NCBI RefSeq assembly: GCF_000699445.3
Contig: NC_067196.1
Coordinates: 39,204,616 to 39,268,615, forward strand
DNA: 64,000 nt
Direction of reading: 5' to 3'
Source: Schistosoma haematobium
Lineage: Eukaryota; Platyhelminthes; Trematoda; Strigeidida; Schistosomatidae
In this document: positions 45,663-59,585 of the stretch, in pieces
Layout: every line of letters starts with the position of its first letter
Numbering within the stretch: position 1 is the first letter of the stretch
The notes under the pieces: generated by a model
The model's database searches: none
What the model was told of the DNA's origin: nothing
Seen by the model: only the letters and a program-made list of their open reading frames with translations
Translations under genes and position numbers: made by a program

Positions 45663-48475
45663 AGATGACTAGTACTTGAATAATAACACGTTCAACCCAA
45701 TTAGTCACAGACAAGAGAAAATGAACATTCCTCTACAAAGTAACTTAACATCGAAATAAAAGAGTAACAGTTCTCTTTTACGATATCGAAGAAAATCACA
45801 CATCATTATAGTTGCCCCATAATTTATAACCATAAGATATCAAACAAGCTAGCTGAAAACTTTTTAACTGTAAATAGATAGTGTATTTCACTTTCAAGTT
45901 ACCTACATTGTTTGTTTTAAAACAAATCATTTTAATCTATTTAATCAAAAATATATGATTGTTAACCTCTTGTTTTCATAGGAACATTTGATGATTTACT
46001 CATTAATTTTCTCTTCCTTAGAACTCAAATCTCCAGAACCCAATTTATTAGTTTACTGTTATTTACCTTCACTTATTTCATTTACGTAAGCTTTACATAA
46101 AAAGTGCCCATAAGTATTATCATTCAAGATTTCCAAAGAATGATAACAATAAAATACTATATTTAATCAGTGGTTGATATGAATAACCAAGATCCATTAA
46201 TAAAAATCTATCGATTAACATAAATATTTAAACAGTCACTTATTATGTGAGTATTGTATAGATTAGATAAGAATCTAGTGAAATAAGACAAAACCGGCAC
46301 AAAAAAATCACTTTTGCAATAAGAATATAATTCTCTACATTTTACTCTCTTTTATCTATTGTAACTAAGAAATTCATTATGATAGTACAAGGATTGTTGT
46401 TAAATTTTCTATCACTGACTGATTTTACGTCACTCTATCAACCAACAGTATTTATTAGCTATGACTTTAGTTCGTCATTGTTTCAAATGAGTAGATGTAA
46501 TAGTTATATGTATTATGTTTTATCATTATTCATTACAAGAATCTATTTATTTCTATTTTGCCTTGTTTTTGAATAAAACAAATGTTAAACTATTGATCAT
46601 ATTGAGTTCTGATAGTACTAAGTGATTTCAAGTTAAACTAGTCAATGAAATGTTGGGATAAATTGATCTTTCCTAACTAAAGTAGTAACATACTTGTTAA
46701 GGTGATGATGAATAGAAATGAATGTTTAGTGTCATTACAACGTTCCATGTTTGAATTTTTGCGTTACTGCAGTTTACTTAAATCTACACCTAATTTTACC
46801 ACAGATATAAACCTAAGTCACTTTAAAACTATAATGGTATTAGCACAAATCTTAATGCTGATTGTTTCGACCTAAATGATAGTAGTTTTAGAAAATGCAA
46901 CATAATCATACAAATTCATCTTTAATTTAAACCTTAGCCACTATTTTGATGAAATTGTCTTCTGAAACATTAACATGATAATCAAATTAGTAGCATAAGT
47001 TATTACATTATTTCATTGTTTTTAAGAGGTTATATAAAGATTGGTTGATAGACCTCCATAACATCCGTAACAAAACAATTTTAATTGTTTATTCTGTGTT
47101 CAAAATAACTATTTTTTTTGAATTATTAGTAACCACATTGCAATATAAAATAAAGAACAAAGCGTTCGTTGGAAAAATCAAGTTACAATGCCTTGAAATA
47201 GAATTTCCAAAATACTACGATATTCTACCTTGGTTGTTGTACAATGAGAGACTGGATGTCGGCTTAAGGTGTTTTTGTACCTGTTATTCATTGATGTAAT
47301 CCGTATTGGAATAGCTCTAAAGTATTTTTTCACTGTTTAACTTTAAGTTTTAAAACCTACATATTAGTTGATAGTCTTTACCTTATAAGTGATAGGATTT
47401 AATCTCAGCAGTTCAACCCTATTTATTAAATAACTATTTATTTAGATTGTTTAGATGTATAAGATCATCAAATAAGATAGATATTCAGTGACAATTCACA
47501 AACACCGATAAAAATAGGATACTATAGGTTCTCCTTTATATTGAAAAATAAATGACACATGATTTATGCTGTACTTTTTATCTAGTGATTTTGGTGAGAC
47601 TATAATTTATGAACGACCTTTGAGCGACGCCAAAGTGACCTTGAGAGCGTCTACCTACTTAATAGTGCTAAATGAAGGTTATAAAGCAGTCTGAAGAATG
47701 AAGACTGATTTACAGTTGATGGTAAGAGTTAGGATTAAGATTTATGGTTTTCATCACGAACTGACATCAGCTAAAATGCCAATACGCTATTTGAAAGAAT
47801 AGGTGAGTGAATTTTGCGCCAAAATCCAAGACCTATTGTCCTAAATCTGACTGGTTCTTCCATAAATTGTAGTATCACCATGAATTTTTTTCTGGGAAAC
47901 GTTGAAAATTTAATTAAACTGGGCACGTATAATCAATCCGAAAAGCTTCATATGGATGATATCTTCCATTAATCTTAGCTACTTAAGCTCTCTGAAATGG
48001 AAAATTAAACAAATTTGATCCAAGCTAATTTCTATTCTTCCTGCCACGATTGCACACTAGATATAATTACACACGACTACGATGATTGTAAACTTAAATC
48101 AAAATAAAATGACATTCATTTTTCAAGGAACGACTATTTCTTCATACCATTTTTCAGTAATAACAATGATATGTATGGGAATAACAGTGAATTGATACTG
48201 ACGACTGAGTCTAAATTATTGTTTCCTTTATTCGTTAAAGCTTAATAAAATAACTGTATTGAAAGCTATAAAGAAGCTTTTACTGTTTTACAAATTTCTT
48301 TATTCTATACCATTGAATCCTAAGGGTAAATGTGACAAAGGCTTTTTTTATAAAATAGAAATATTAAATTATCTTCTAGTCAACAAGCATGTAAAAATGA
48401 AATAGAAGTCACGTATCACAGTAAAGCTGTAATTTTCTTTAGGTAGGGTATATTTTAGTGAAAATTTGTTAACTA
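45663..48475. other. Intergenic, mostly AT-rich
   Basis: A GC-richer stretch at about 47580-48000 may be an old repeat, but has no partner in the window. Short frames at 46379-46576 and 47045-47299 show no family features. Confidence 0.45.
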
Positions 48476-48477
48476 TT

Positions 48478-48850
48478 ATTATTATTGGCTTTATTCAATA
48501 TCATATTTGTCGTACAATATAGAATTCTCAACGCAAAGTATTTCAACTAGTTACCGTTTCTCATTTCTTGATCGATCCTAACAATAAATATTGAGTAGTT
48601 GCCAGTTAGATGTTAGCATTTCAGAAATCGACATCTGAAGAATGTATATTCTTTTCGATGCATATTGCCAGCAACCACGATGTAGTTGATTGGGCTTTTT
48701 TGTAACTTGTACAGTGAACTTGTACACTAAACTTGTTACAAACGCTTCTGGATGTGTTATGAGATTAATAGGCATAATGATGTGTTGAAACAAACATGAA
48801 AAGAGATACGTTATTGAATCATCGAGATGGCAGGAACAGGTAATCCAGAT
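48478..48850 (-). repeat. Dispersed repeat family Y, inverted copy
   Basis: Inverted copy of 40555-40930, again with the AATAAAGCCAATAATAAT-type tail (here at its left end, 48478-48498). The two copies are about 7.9 kb apart. Confidence 0.75.
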
Positions 48851-48854
48851 ATTT

Positions 48855-49315
48855 AGATGGTGGTTGGAGGTAGTCAACAGGAAACCCTGGGCCTGGGTTT
48901 CGTGCTACTTGGCACTCGTCAGCAAGGTGTACCTGTAATCTTGAGGGAACTGGTGCTCCCTGGAGGATTCAATCTCGTGTCACCCAGCTTCATAGTCAGA
49001 GACATTACCACTGAGCTATCCGAGCCGCGACTGACCTCCTGTAGGACTGAGATGTAATCACAACTGACTGATCACTGGGTGGTGATCAATCTCATGATTG
49101 TCTAGTCCTTATTAGTGCAGATCGAATGCTATCGATTATGTTTCCTGTTGACTATCTCCAACCACCATCTAAATCTCAATATATAGTGCCCGCAATGTCG
49201 AGTCACCTAGACTGGTGACCACATTGCAACATAATCGATAGCATTCGATCTGCACTAATAAGGACTAGACAAGCATGACATTGATCACCACCCATTGATC
49301 AATTAATTGTGAACC
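48855..49315 (-). repeat. SINE family S2 with tRNA-like head and hammerhead-like core, plus inverted arm
   Basis: Minus strand: tRNA-like head (box A TAGCTCAGTGG and box B GAGATTGAATCC, within 48960-49030), then CTGACGA, helix II GTGC/GCAC, GAAA and a possible helix III ACCC/GGGT (about 48885-48925). Distal sequence at 49068-49160 recurs inverted at 49225-49310, making a large hairpin. Helix I is not evident. The split suggests two S2 copies inserted head to head or a foldback rearrangement. Confidence 0.75.
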
Positions 49316-49684
49316 CATATATTTAAACAGGTCACATTGTAAAATTTATGGTTTCATCACCAACTAATCATTTAAAATAATTAGCACTCAAGAAGAAGGT
49401 ATTTCACAAAATCACAATGTAATACAAAAAATTTGTTATTTAAATAGGTACAATGCATAAATATAAAAAATAATATTGTTTATTACAATTCTCATAGTTT
49501 CAATATATCCTATTTTGGATCATTTGAAGCTTATCGATCTTATCACATAACAGGGTCACAAGTGAACACCGCCAAGAACTTTTAAATCATCGACTTTATT
49601 TGTTACATTTAATAATCACTTATTAATTTTTACTTTATAATAAAAACCATCTTAAAAATATAAATATTTACTAATGTACTAAGT
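49316..49684. other. Intergenic AT-rich sequence
   Basis: Nothing recognised. Confidence 0.5.
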
Positions 49685-49980
49685 GTGAGTTACTTATATC
49701 CACATAAGTAGCATATAACGATGATCAGAAATAGAATGTATTTCAGTAGAAGATCGAGAAGGAAAGAACAAGAACAGAAAACAATTGATATGAAGATACA
49801 GAAACAATGAAATCTGAGACGATAGATTGATATTTACAAAAGAAATTGTCAAATTTAAGACAATACATTGATATTTTGCAAATTAACTATTTACTATATG
49901 GTTCTCAGATTTTAGTGAGATGTTCTGTGATTTCATGTTCAAATACATTTGATTATCCCCTACTCATGTTTCTGTTCATT
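49685..49980. repeat. Dispersed repeat family X, reference copy
   Basis: Most complete copy in this orientation; see 14336-14695 (inverted) and 28075-28375. Contains ATAGAATGTATTTCAGTAGAAG and GGTTCTCAGATTTTAGTGAG. No coding capacity recognised. Confidence 0.65.
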
Positions 49981-52900
49981 ACAGTATTACTCATTTTAAT
50001 TAATAATAATTAATGAAATGTATTTTAAAGAATTCTATTCAGTAAATTATCTAAATATATATACCTTAACTAGATTAATATAAATTTACTGATTATTTAT
50101 TGTTAACCAACTTACATATCAAAATAAATTCGACAGTTTCATAAAAGTTTTTGTATATTTATCTGATTTTGCATACATTTAAAAGATGAATTGTTATTCT
50201 ATAGGATTAGACAAAATAGAGCAGGGTAAACAAAATGATTTATTTCATTCATTAATACTTAACAAAATGTTATTATTTTTTTCTCGTTAAAAACAAGAAA
50301 AAAAAGAAACATAACACATATACATGTTGAATAGATCATGATAAAATATTCTTTTCCACCTCATTCTCCCCCCCAGTATTTCACATGTAATTGAGAATGT
50401 ACAAATAATAAAATCTTCTTGTCTAGATATTATCATTTTTATTCCGCAAATCTAGTTCATCATCTTCTATATACCTACATATATATATAAATATGTATCA
50501 CAAAAATATTTGTGAAAATCATTTAAATATTTAGTGAATCACTATGATAAATTTATAATCTACTATTTGCTTCAAATCTTCCTAACCAGAGAAAAGATGA
50601 CGTGTTTTTTTTTCAAATCAATGTAAACAACTGTGTAGATGGTGTATGGTGTAAAGATGTATATCATAAGAATATGGTGATAAGTAGTGGTTAAAGCTAT
50701 TATTTATGTTTATTCTGTGATCAATTCTCTATGATGTACGAATGGTCACCATCTTTAATAATGATGACAGAAAAAAATTGAATGATACTTTATCTTCACA
50801 GTGTAACCGTGTATCAAACACTGGTTTTATTCAATACAGTAGAAAAGTAGATTTAACCTAGTTGTATTTTAAACAAATGGAAGAACTCAATTTCTTTTTA
50901 AAAATCATACCAATAATTATGCTTGAGAAGACAAATAAAACTATCTGTTACAATCCAATGGTAGAATAACTTAACGCATCAAGGATTTAAACAAGTGAAA
51001 CTAATCATATGGTTAAACTTCAACTGAGTTCATAGAGCCAATAGTTAGTTAAATACCAAGCAAACTGATAAACTTTACTCCAGAAATTCTTGAATCAGTA
51101 GCCTTTTCATAAAAACTCGAACATTTCACTGTGTAAAGCTCTCAAATTTCCTGGCATATGAGAAAATATAAAAGAAATTTTCTCTCATTAATATTGAATG
51201 TTTATATTGAGTGTTGTTAAGTTCACTACTTTCATGGGATAATGATCTAAAAAACGAAAATGATAAGATGGAGACAAAAATTAAAGGAAACTCTTTTTAA
51301 ACCAACAATCAAATGTACTTCACTTTTTAACATTATGATTTTAATCTAGTACTAGTTTTCACATTAACTGTATATGGTAATAACACAAGTCACATATTCT
51401 TTTTAAGAAAAAACCCACGTGACTTAGTTTGTACGTCAGAGTAAAGAAATGTTTATAATATGAATTCTAATTTGATATATGACGATACTGACTTGAATTC
51501 CTACTTCTATTTATTTTGCATCACTTGAATAAGGGTATTTTGAGAGCCTGGTTACAAAAGTCATGAAATTGAACTGTATGAAAAGATATTTCAGGGGTTG
51601 ATCAAAACTTATCTATCACAATCCATATAAACAAGATAAACCTCGATAATTACGATCAGAAATTGATTTCTAACATAAAAATTAAATTCACTATAAGCAA
51701 TTTTATTGTTCACCTTTCAACTTATACGACGATTATTATGCCAGGGGCTCTTTGTAAATGTATATAAACTATTAGCTTTTGTTACATATTTTCAAATTAT
51801 AGACCAACTAATATGAGCAAATAGGACAAGACTTTAGGACTATGAGATACCGTAATAATAACTAAAACGTCACTTCTAGTTTAAAATCATGTGACAGCAA
51901 TTTGAAGACAAAAGTTTCTTTTAAAAAAACCGTTTCTCATCTAACAAATGACGTAGATTACTTAATGTATTCGTTTATCACTAATCGCAACATGCATTAC
52001 ACAATAGTTCAGTCAAAGACTTAACATACTCTATTACCAATTGAAATTAAGACAAACGATGCGATTAACAACTTTCTGTTATTTCTTTTCAACATAAAAT
52101 CCTAAATAGAATAATTTACAACTTTAACATGATATTGACTTTTATTTTAGTGTTACTACCATTAAGTCCATTGGTGAATGATTTATTGAATTTAACCATT
52201 CAGAAAAATCCTTGAAATCAGTTTAGGCAAAATGATAGTATTATAAAAGTGAACTTGGATTGATTGACATTAAATGATACGCTTTATTTTACTTCACTAC
52301 ATAGGATTGGTTTTTATCAGATGTCCAATAATAATAATAGTAATAATAATAATATCTTTCTCGAATTTTATTTATTTAGAACATTTAAATTATTAATAAA
52401 ATATAGTTTTCCCATAAAAATACAAATCAAGAACATACACGCTTTTACGTTTATGCTTTTCTCACCTTTTTATGACATACTTTCACATGTATTCTATTGA
52501 ATAATTAATCAAATGCAACCTGATTTAGTAATCTATTTCAATTTTGAATGTGTATTATATAAGTATTATAATGATTATAGGGTAATAATATCATTTTATT
52601 GAAATAAATTAGTTTATTCTACGAAACAATGTTTGAAATGAGTATTTGTCGAAAATCTTATACAGTTGCTCCTTTTATGTTCAGACTTTGATTAGAATAA
52701 CTTATGTGACCAGTTTAATTGACAGACAGTTCAACAAACAAATCGACCCTACTTGTTACGGTAACTTCTTATAGAATTGTTCATTCATCATACACTTTGG
52801 ATATTTCTATTACTTATATACCCATTTATATAATGAAGATATTTGATAGGATCAATTTTTATAACCACAGTGTGGACTATTAAAATTTTCATTCAACGAA

Positions 52901-53849
52901 ATTATGTTAAACCTTACCTAGATTACCTAGATTATCATCACGTCATATATTTACAAGTGCAAATTACTAGCCAAAAGGAATGATCGATTTCAAATCAAAT
53001 CCAATTTCAATAATCAAGCTTATAAACTTAAGATTGTTTGTAACTGTTGAATTGACTAGCGTAACAAACTCATAGTGTATCATAGTGTAAGTATAATAGG
53101 CTACTTAAAACGAATGTCACTGAATTATCAATTAAATACGAGACTTTTAGAAATATTAGATAAGTTTAATAAAAATCTAGGTCTTAAAGTGACAAAAAAA
53201 TCAACAAAACATTGTTTTTCTTCTGAAAATCGTTTCATTTCTCAACATCAAACTTTCAATGTTCTGTTATGTTTTTCAATGTTTTCAATTCTTAACTTTG
53301 TTGAATAAAACGTTTGATAAAACTGTTATTTAGAGGGACCATTTCGAGTGTAACGTTACTATACACAAAATTCAATTTATTGACTCCACGAAATTCATAC
53401 ATTTGTATCCAGAATATTAAACACTAAATAGGAAATCTGTTAAAAGTCATGGTTACTTTACGCATAGCATATTATGAAAAGATCTTTCTTATTTATACCT
53501 ATAAGATTAAAAATATAAGTTGTGTATCATTGAGTTCGAAAAAATTAAATGATTACTAAACCGATTAAATGAGTATAATAAAAATTAATAAATACCTAGT
53601 TCATAACTGAACTGGATTCTCCACATGGATTATTATGACTTGGATCAAGAATTCCATTACTTCAAAATTCAAATCTATCAACCTTATATCCATTATCTCA
53701 TAATAACGAAATCATGAAATAAATTAGTCTTGACATTGTAAATAAAATCAACTAGCCAGTGGCATACAATTCTTTTTTTTCTAGTTTTAGAAGTGAGTAA
53801 ATAAGTAAGCAGCACAAATTTAAATACATATTATATTGTCTTTATAAGC
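49981..53849. other. Intergenic AT-rich desert
   Basis: Nearly 4 kb with long A/T tracts. The frames at 52264-52500 and 53075-53308 show no recognisable family and probably arise by chance. Confidence 0.5.
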
Positions 53850-53965
53850 AAAGATGGATGGTGGCTAGAAGTAGAATACAAGACGCGTGTTTCGTTCTCT
53901 TTGGGACTCGTTAGCTAGATTTACATGCATCCCAGAGTTGATATTCATTCCAGGACTTGAATTTA
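53850..53965 (-). repeat. SM-alpha-like element with near-canonical hammerhead (family S3)
   Basis: The minus strand reads CTAACGA (53914-53908; consensus CTGACGA), helix II GTCCCAA with a partly matching return strand, GAAA (53893-53890), ACGCGTC with cleavage after the C at 53882, and downstream CCACCATCCATC. This layout is the one I know from the schistosome SM-alpha family. G5 to A and a decayed stem I make it inactive. Confidence 0.65.
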
Positions 53966-55790
53966 GTATCATTCGCTTCTACTTAGCTACTGAATTCTAA
54001 CATACATATATTCTTCATTCGGGATTAATCATCATTTAATTCAAAAACCATTCATCATTACAGATAATAATTTTCAAAGATTAATTAAAGTTATACTGTG
54101 ATCGTCTGTTTTTATCTATACTACTTACACTGTTCCTAAAATTTCATCTAATAATTCACTTATGAAATCTAAATTTCATATTGTAACTCAAAAAGAAAGA
54201 AACAAATCATCCAATGCAATTTCATTAAATCTTCTACATTAAAATACGAAATAAAAAATTATTCATATCAAGTGTAAATTGAAGTCCTTTTTTAAAAAAA
54301 ACGAAAAATATAAAAGTAACAAAAACAAAACAACAAAAAAAAGAAAAAAATCAAATACAACTTCATTTTTTATGTTCATTGTACTAGTCAACTTTCATTT
54401 GCATAATTTCTTTTTAGCTTTCTCATTTGTTTGTTTGTTTGTTTTTAATATCTTTTCCTGACAACTTTTTTTTTAGAAAAAAAAGACAAATACAAAAGTG
54501 TTAAACATTAAACTACTTGTAAGTAGGTTTTATAATTTCTCAAAATAATAAAGTTAACCGGAAATCTAATTTGTCGACTTTATTTTATTTCAAATAAAGA
54601 AATAAAGCTTAAAATCATTGAAAGTTTGATTTTTATTATGTAAAATAAATAAACATCTTTCATTATTTCATAAAAAACTAATTTAATCTTATTGTATTAT
54701 TTATAAGAAAGTTTGTCGAATACTTTCATGTTAGATTTATGACTCTTTACATTTCGTTTTTGTATAGCATTAAGCTATCACTATTTTAAATTGATTTAAT
54801 TAACAAAGGTATGAACGTGTCGGTTAAGCACATCGTTTTTTTTAAAGAAAAAATTATTCATTTAAACAGTTTTCATATGTAACGAAATAGATTAATATAG
54901 ACATTTGAATAATGAAGATGTCGGTTTTTACTTGAATGTATCAATTATTTCATTGCTCAATGATAGAATATATGTGTATATATTATCACAATAGTCCCTA
55001 TCTTATCAGAAAGAATGAACTCCTGATATCATTAAAACTGACAGAATTATCATAATATCATATTGTATGGTGTTTATTTTCTTGCTTTATGAAGAATTAT
55101 AACTAATTGCCATTTTATTCTTTTCAACATTCTAGAATAGTGTGACGGACAATGTAACGTATTTTCATCTCGGTTTTCAAGACTAACTATCTATTTTTCA
55201 GTTATTAATTTCTTACAGTAGCTATGACTTAAAAAAACTTGATCATTTTAACACATCAACAGCACAAGTAAATTGTGAAACTTTAAATATTTGTTGTTTT
55301 TAATCCAATGTTGCCCAGATAAGGTGTAGTATTTATTTTCTCATCGAACAGAGGTCGTTTTTATTCTAAAACCTTGTTTGGAAAGCGATTTGATCTAAAT
55401 GACACTTATTTATTATTTTCGAAGAGAATTTGAGTGGAAGTTTCCATTCAAATCTATAACTCCCGACTTTGATGTATTTGATTCTTTAATGGACTGAAAT
55501 ACTATTTGCCTAAGCAGGACCAGTAATCTTTAGCGTGGATACAATAAATTGTCTTTAGTTTGCACTTGATGTACTTGGTGTAAGTCCTTATTCTGTCTCA
55601 ACAACCGTAGTTGTTATTTAATAGTGTTCTGAATCTCTTATCATTAGGTCATAACTGACTAATCTTGTTACTGAGTGACATTGTTATTATTTTCCTCATG
55701 ACTACCAAGAGTATCGATTGTATTGTTATCAGTTACTTACAGGATAACAGGAAGTTATCGGTCTAAATAAAAAGTTTTATCCTGGTTTGC
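53966..55790. other. Intergenic, homopolymer-rich
   Basis: Long A and T runs around 54280-54490. The frame at 54279-54461 is low complexity and not a gene. Confidence 0.5.
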
Positions 55791-58700
55791 AATTTGAAGT
55801 TTGAGAAAAGATTTCTTATCACTCAACGATTGGATACCTGACTTTGGCTCGTTGTTCTGATAATTTGTGTGATAATCTCGATTTCGACATGAAATTTGGT
55901 GATTGGTACGAATAGACAATTAATTAGACGTAGTCATTAACATATCACTGACTATTTGGCTGATCATTCTGGTTTCACAAGAGAATTGAATGAAGCTGAA
56001 CTATTTCTTCATTGGACGGTTAGCAACTAAGTGTTGAACAGTTTAACAAATCTGATCAAGGTCATGAATAGCCAACGAGGATTGATGAATGCCACACCAA
56101 GGACTGCCCAATGCTTCAGTGGTCCCAATCTGTGCTTCTCTCATCTATTCTCACCAATACATACTGTTTTTACAGTAAGACTAGTCACTCTAGCCAGTCA
56201 CTAAGGTTGGCGATTCAGCTGGTTATCACACTGAGATAAGACCGGTTATATATATAGACTGCGAGATGTGACATAGACGTCAGCTAAGAGATCACAGGAT
56301 TTTTGTCTGACCCAAGCAGATTAATCATCCATATAGATCACCTAAATCAGAGATTAGTATTCGATCTTAGCTTACTACCGCAGTCAACGTATATAAAACT
56401 AGTCAACCATGATACTAATAAGTTATCATAGTTCTTTAGCAAGTATTGACAGAATGAAAATTATCCTGGGTAATGTCTGCTAAAATACTAACCACTTTTA
56501 AGTGTAACCACAAGGCAACGTGAACGCATATCTGTCTATCAAATATGCACTTAATGTAAGTGAGACTCTACCAGCTATCGATTCTAAGTTCATATTCCTG
56601 CTTAGCATCACGCTATTTCACACCATAAACTATCCACTAAAATCTTTTCTCATCTAACCACCACCTCATTAATTTGTGATTGCAAAGATCCATGAGCAGG
56701 CGGAAAATACAAATATCAGAAATCTACGATTGTTCGTGCAGTCGGTGTCGCTTATTTGGCCTATAAATTTTCTGGGCCTATACCAGATCTGTCAACAGCA
56801 TGATGTAGATCCATGAAGTACCTCATCGGCACCTCTCATATGACCCTGTTCCTTTTGTATTAACACTGTATTAAACGACTAGCTGCTCTAAACCTCCATC
56901 ATATAGATATAAAAGTATCCCAATGCGAATTTAATAATTTCATCATATAATGATATGGTAATTTAGATCCCAGTGGCGTATACAGACCCTCAGCTACAAA
57001 TGGGAGAAGCTATTGTCCTGGGAACCATCTTGCTTGCTACCCCGTTTATTTATCTATTGTGTGCAGATTGGAAATCCCTGTAAATAAAATGGGAGTATTT
57101 TTCTAGTTTAATGTTCGAGAGGCCAATCAAGTTCCAGGACACTGAATCATGAACAGCAACAAGTCATATACAACGAAAGCACCTTTAGATTAGCTTGTGA
57201 AAAGTCCAGTCTAATCGACAACTGAAATTATATCAGCCGATATGATATCCAAGCTGGATATGGAAAGAGTAGTAAACATGTTTTTCGGTGAAGAATTCAA
57301 GTACAGAAATCCATAAGAGCTATATCTCCGAATAAGGTGAGAAAGAATATGTCGGTTGTAATATTCTGTGAAGTCAACAATAACTTCCTTTCGCTAGACC
57401 TCCACTGGAAGATTCCGGAAGAAGATTTACAGTTTATCCGTAAGGGAATAATCATACACTTTGACGGTCTAAGGAACAAATTTGAAAGGCAAACTGTTTT
57501 GTGAACACATTATGAATAAGTGATAGAAACGTACATCAGGAAAAGGTGTGTGAAAAAGACTACTGTTGACATTCACCGAACGACCAGGTTATAAACACAA
57601 AGAATCCCGTTCGAATTAGCATCGCGTCCGACTAATAGATAAAGTATCAAAACCTGTCATTAAGCACTTGACAGCCTCACCACTGGGGGTCTTGTTAAGT
57701 TTTAGACAGTATCCAATCACAATAGCAGAGGATGTAAAAGGGGTCTCTTTACAGGTAAAAACTCTTGATGGGGTTAGGACCCATCTGAAGTTTCTTCGGT
57801 GGGACAATGACTTGAGAAGAAAAAGCCCCGAATAAAGAGTGACTTTTCACAGATTTCGTATCATGTTACCATTCTTTTGTATCGAATGTATCGTGAGTCA
57901 ACCTGTAACTATGTCCAGATCAGATACATCGAAATTTGTGAGAGTGGTAGGCAAGCACTTTCATTTCGACATTTGCTTCTTGTCCTTTAAGATGGGCCAC
58001 CTATGTGTGAGAGGATCCCGGACTTCTGAGCGCTCACACGCCCGATCTAAGCCGTTACGGGGGGGTGTTCAATAGCTGGTGCATGTGTTATCGTTTTCCT
58101 TGGTACAAGTTTCTGCGAAGGGAGACACGTTCGATCGGGTCTACGAAGTATATCAGCACGATATATAACTCCCTCAACATTGACAGTCTAGGTGCAGGTC
58201 AAGTGAAAATTAAATAACTGTTAGATGTAAAAAATTCTACCGGTATGACTACTCAGTTTGAGGGGTGAGGAGATGTGAAAACAAATAACTGCCCAAAATT
58301 TTCGGTTGATAAAAGATTGATGTAAGGACTGAATCAATTATCATGAAGTACGTTGTTAGAATAGAGGTCACCTTAGCCCTAGAAGAACTACATCCAGCCA
58401 TGTCAAACAACAACCATTTAATTCCATCTCTAACAATATTATATCGTCATCCCACTTACGGACACTTAGCATACACATAACTGCTAGATGGTGTACGAAC
58501 TAAGGATAGACAAAGGTTTGTACATTGTCAGTAAATGTTAGGAAAGCAGAATAGGGAATTTTCGTGTGAGGCAATAGATGATGGCATCCATCACAACACA
58601 AAGACTGGGAGAGGAAGCTTGTTTACCTAGGTAAGGTGAGGATGACTTATCCGAAATATTTCTTGTTGGGAGAGCGAATGGAGCGATTGTCTGTGTACCT

Positions 58701-59585
58701 GTCTGAAGATGAGGGCAGAACTGAAGAGTATAAGAAGGAGTCTCGTAGTATGAATAAGCTTTGAGAAAATAAAGACAGAAAACACACTTAATAAATTTGG
58801 TCCTTAAAAGATGGTTCATGGAATGTATGATCACTTTACAGGTGTGGTGGACGCTACTTACAAAACTTGTTCTAAGTAATTTTCGGTGGGATGTCTCATG
58901 AGAGGTGCTGCACTCAGCATCTCAAAAATAAAGTCTCTGGAAGCCTAAAGGACGGCGAGTTAAGTATACTTTCGACACTAGAAAAGAAGCCGAAGATGAC
59001 AGTCTGCAGCCAGCTTGGTTTGTGGAACACACGACAGATGCAAGTGAAAGATTGAAGGCTATGTGTATAGATATAATAAACAATATCTGTCCCTTATTAC
59101 TAAACATGCATACTCCGGCCGGACTTGGCGTGTTCACGCATTATGCAGGTGGGTGACAAACAGATGGCTTAGAAAGAATTTACAATGCGCATGTAGAGGG
59201 AAACACATTTCCGGAATAGTTTTGTCAGTGTCCGACAGTGATGCCGGATACATTCTAACTGAAGAAGCTCTGTCTCGCATCCGCGCCGAATCACCAGTGG
59301 GTACGCTGTGCTGCTCATCCTTTGCAATTACTAGTTAACCTAGATCAAACGCTTCTCAACATATCGACAACCTTCCATACAGAACTTCGAAATCCTTCAT
59401 TCTTGACTTCTTATTTGACTGATTTGGTACCGTTCTATCATAAAGATATTACGAGCAAAAGCGTTGTCAAACCCTGGATATACGTGGCATCTCTAGGTAT
59501 ACAGCAAGTGCTACTAGTTACCTTCAAATGGCTGGTTATGTATATTGTAGCGGTAAATAAATCCCCAAAATAAATAGCTCTGTAA
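55791..59585. other. GC-richer, decayed repetitive region
   Basis: Base composition differs visibly from the AT-rich background and continues into the Gypsy remnant. Short frames exist on both strands (for example 57616-57807, 58538-58834 and 59063-59338), but none shows recognisable motifs. It could be the decayed 5' LTR, leader and gag of the Gypsy element plus older insertions; I cannot place boundaries. Confidence 0.4.

Noticed and set aside
48960..49030. tRNA gene on the minus strand
   Set aside because: Boxes A and B are good, but the acceptor stem does not close and the unit continues into the S2 ribozyme, so it is a SINE head.
52264..53308. Small coding genes at 52264-52500 and 53075-53308
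   Set aside because: Codon content follows the AT background, no motifs, no splice or promoter support.
54279..54461. 60-codon frame of Lys, Asn and Phe
   Set aside because: Produced by poly-A and poly-T tracts; low complexity.
59063..59338. 91-codon frame upstream of the Gypsy gag
   Set aside because: No recognisable gag features and no continuity with the CHCC frame; kept only as part of an unresolved region.
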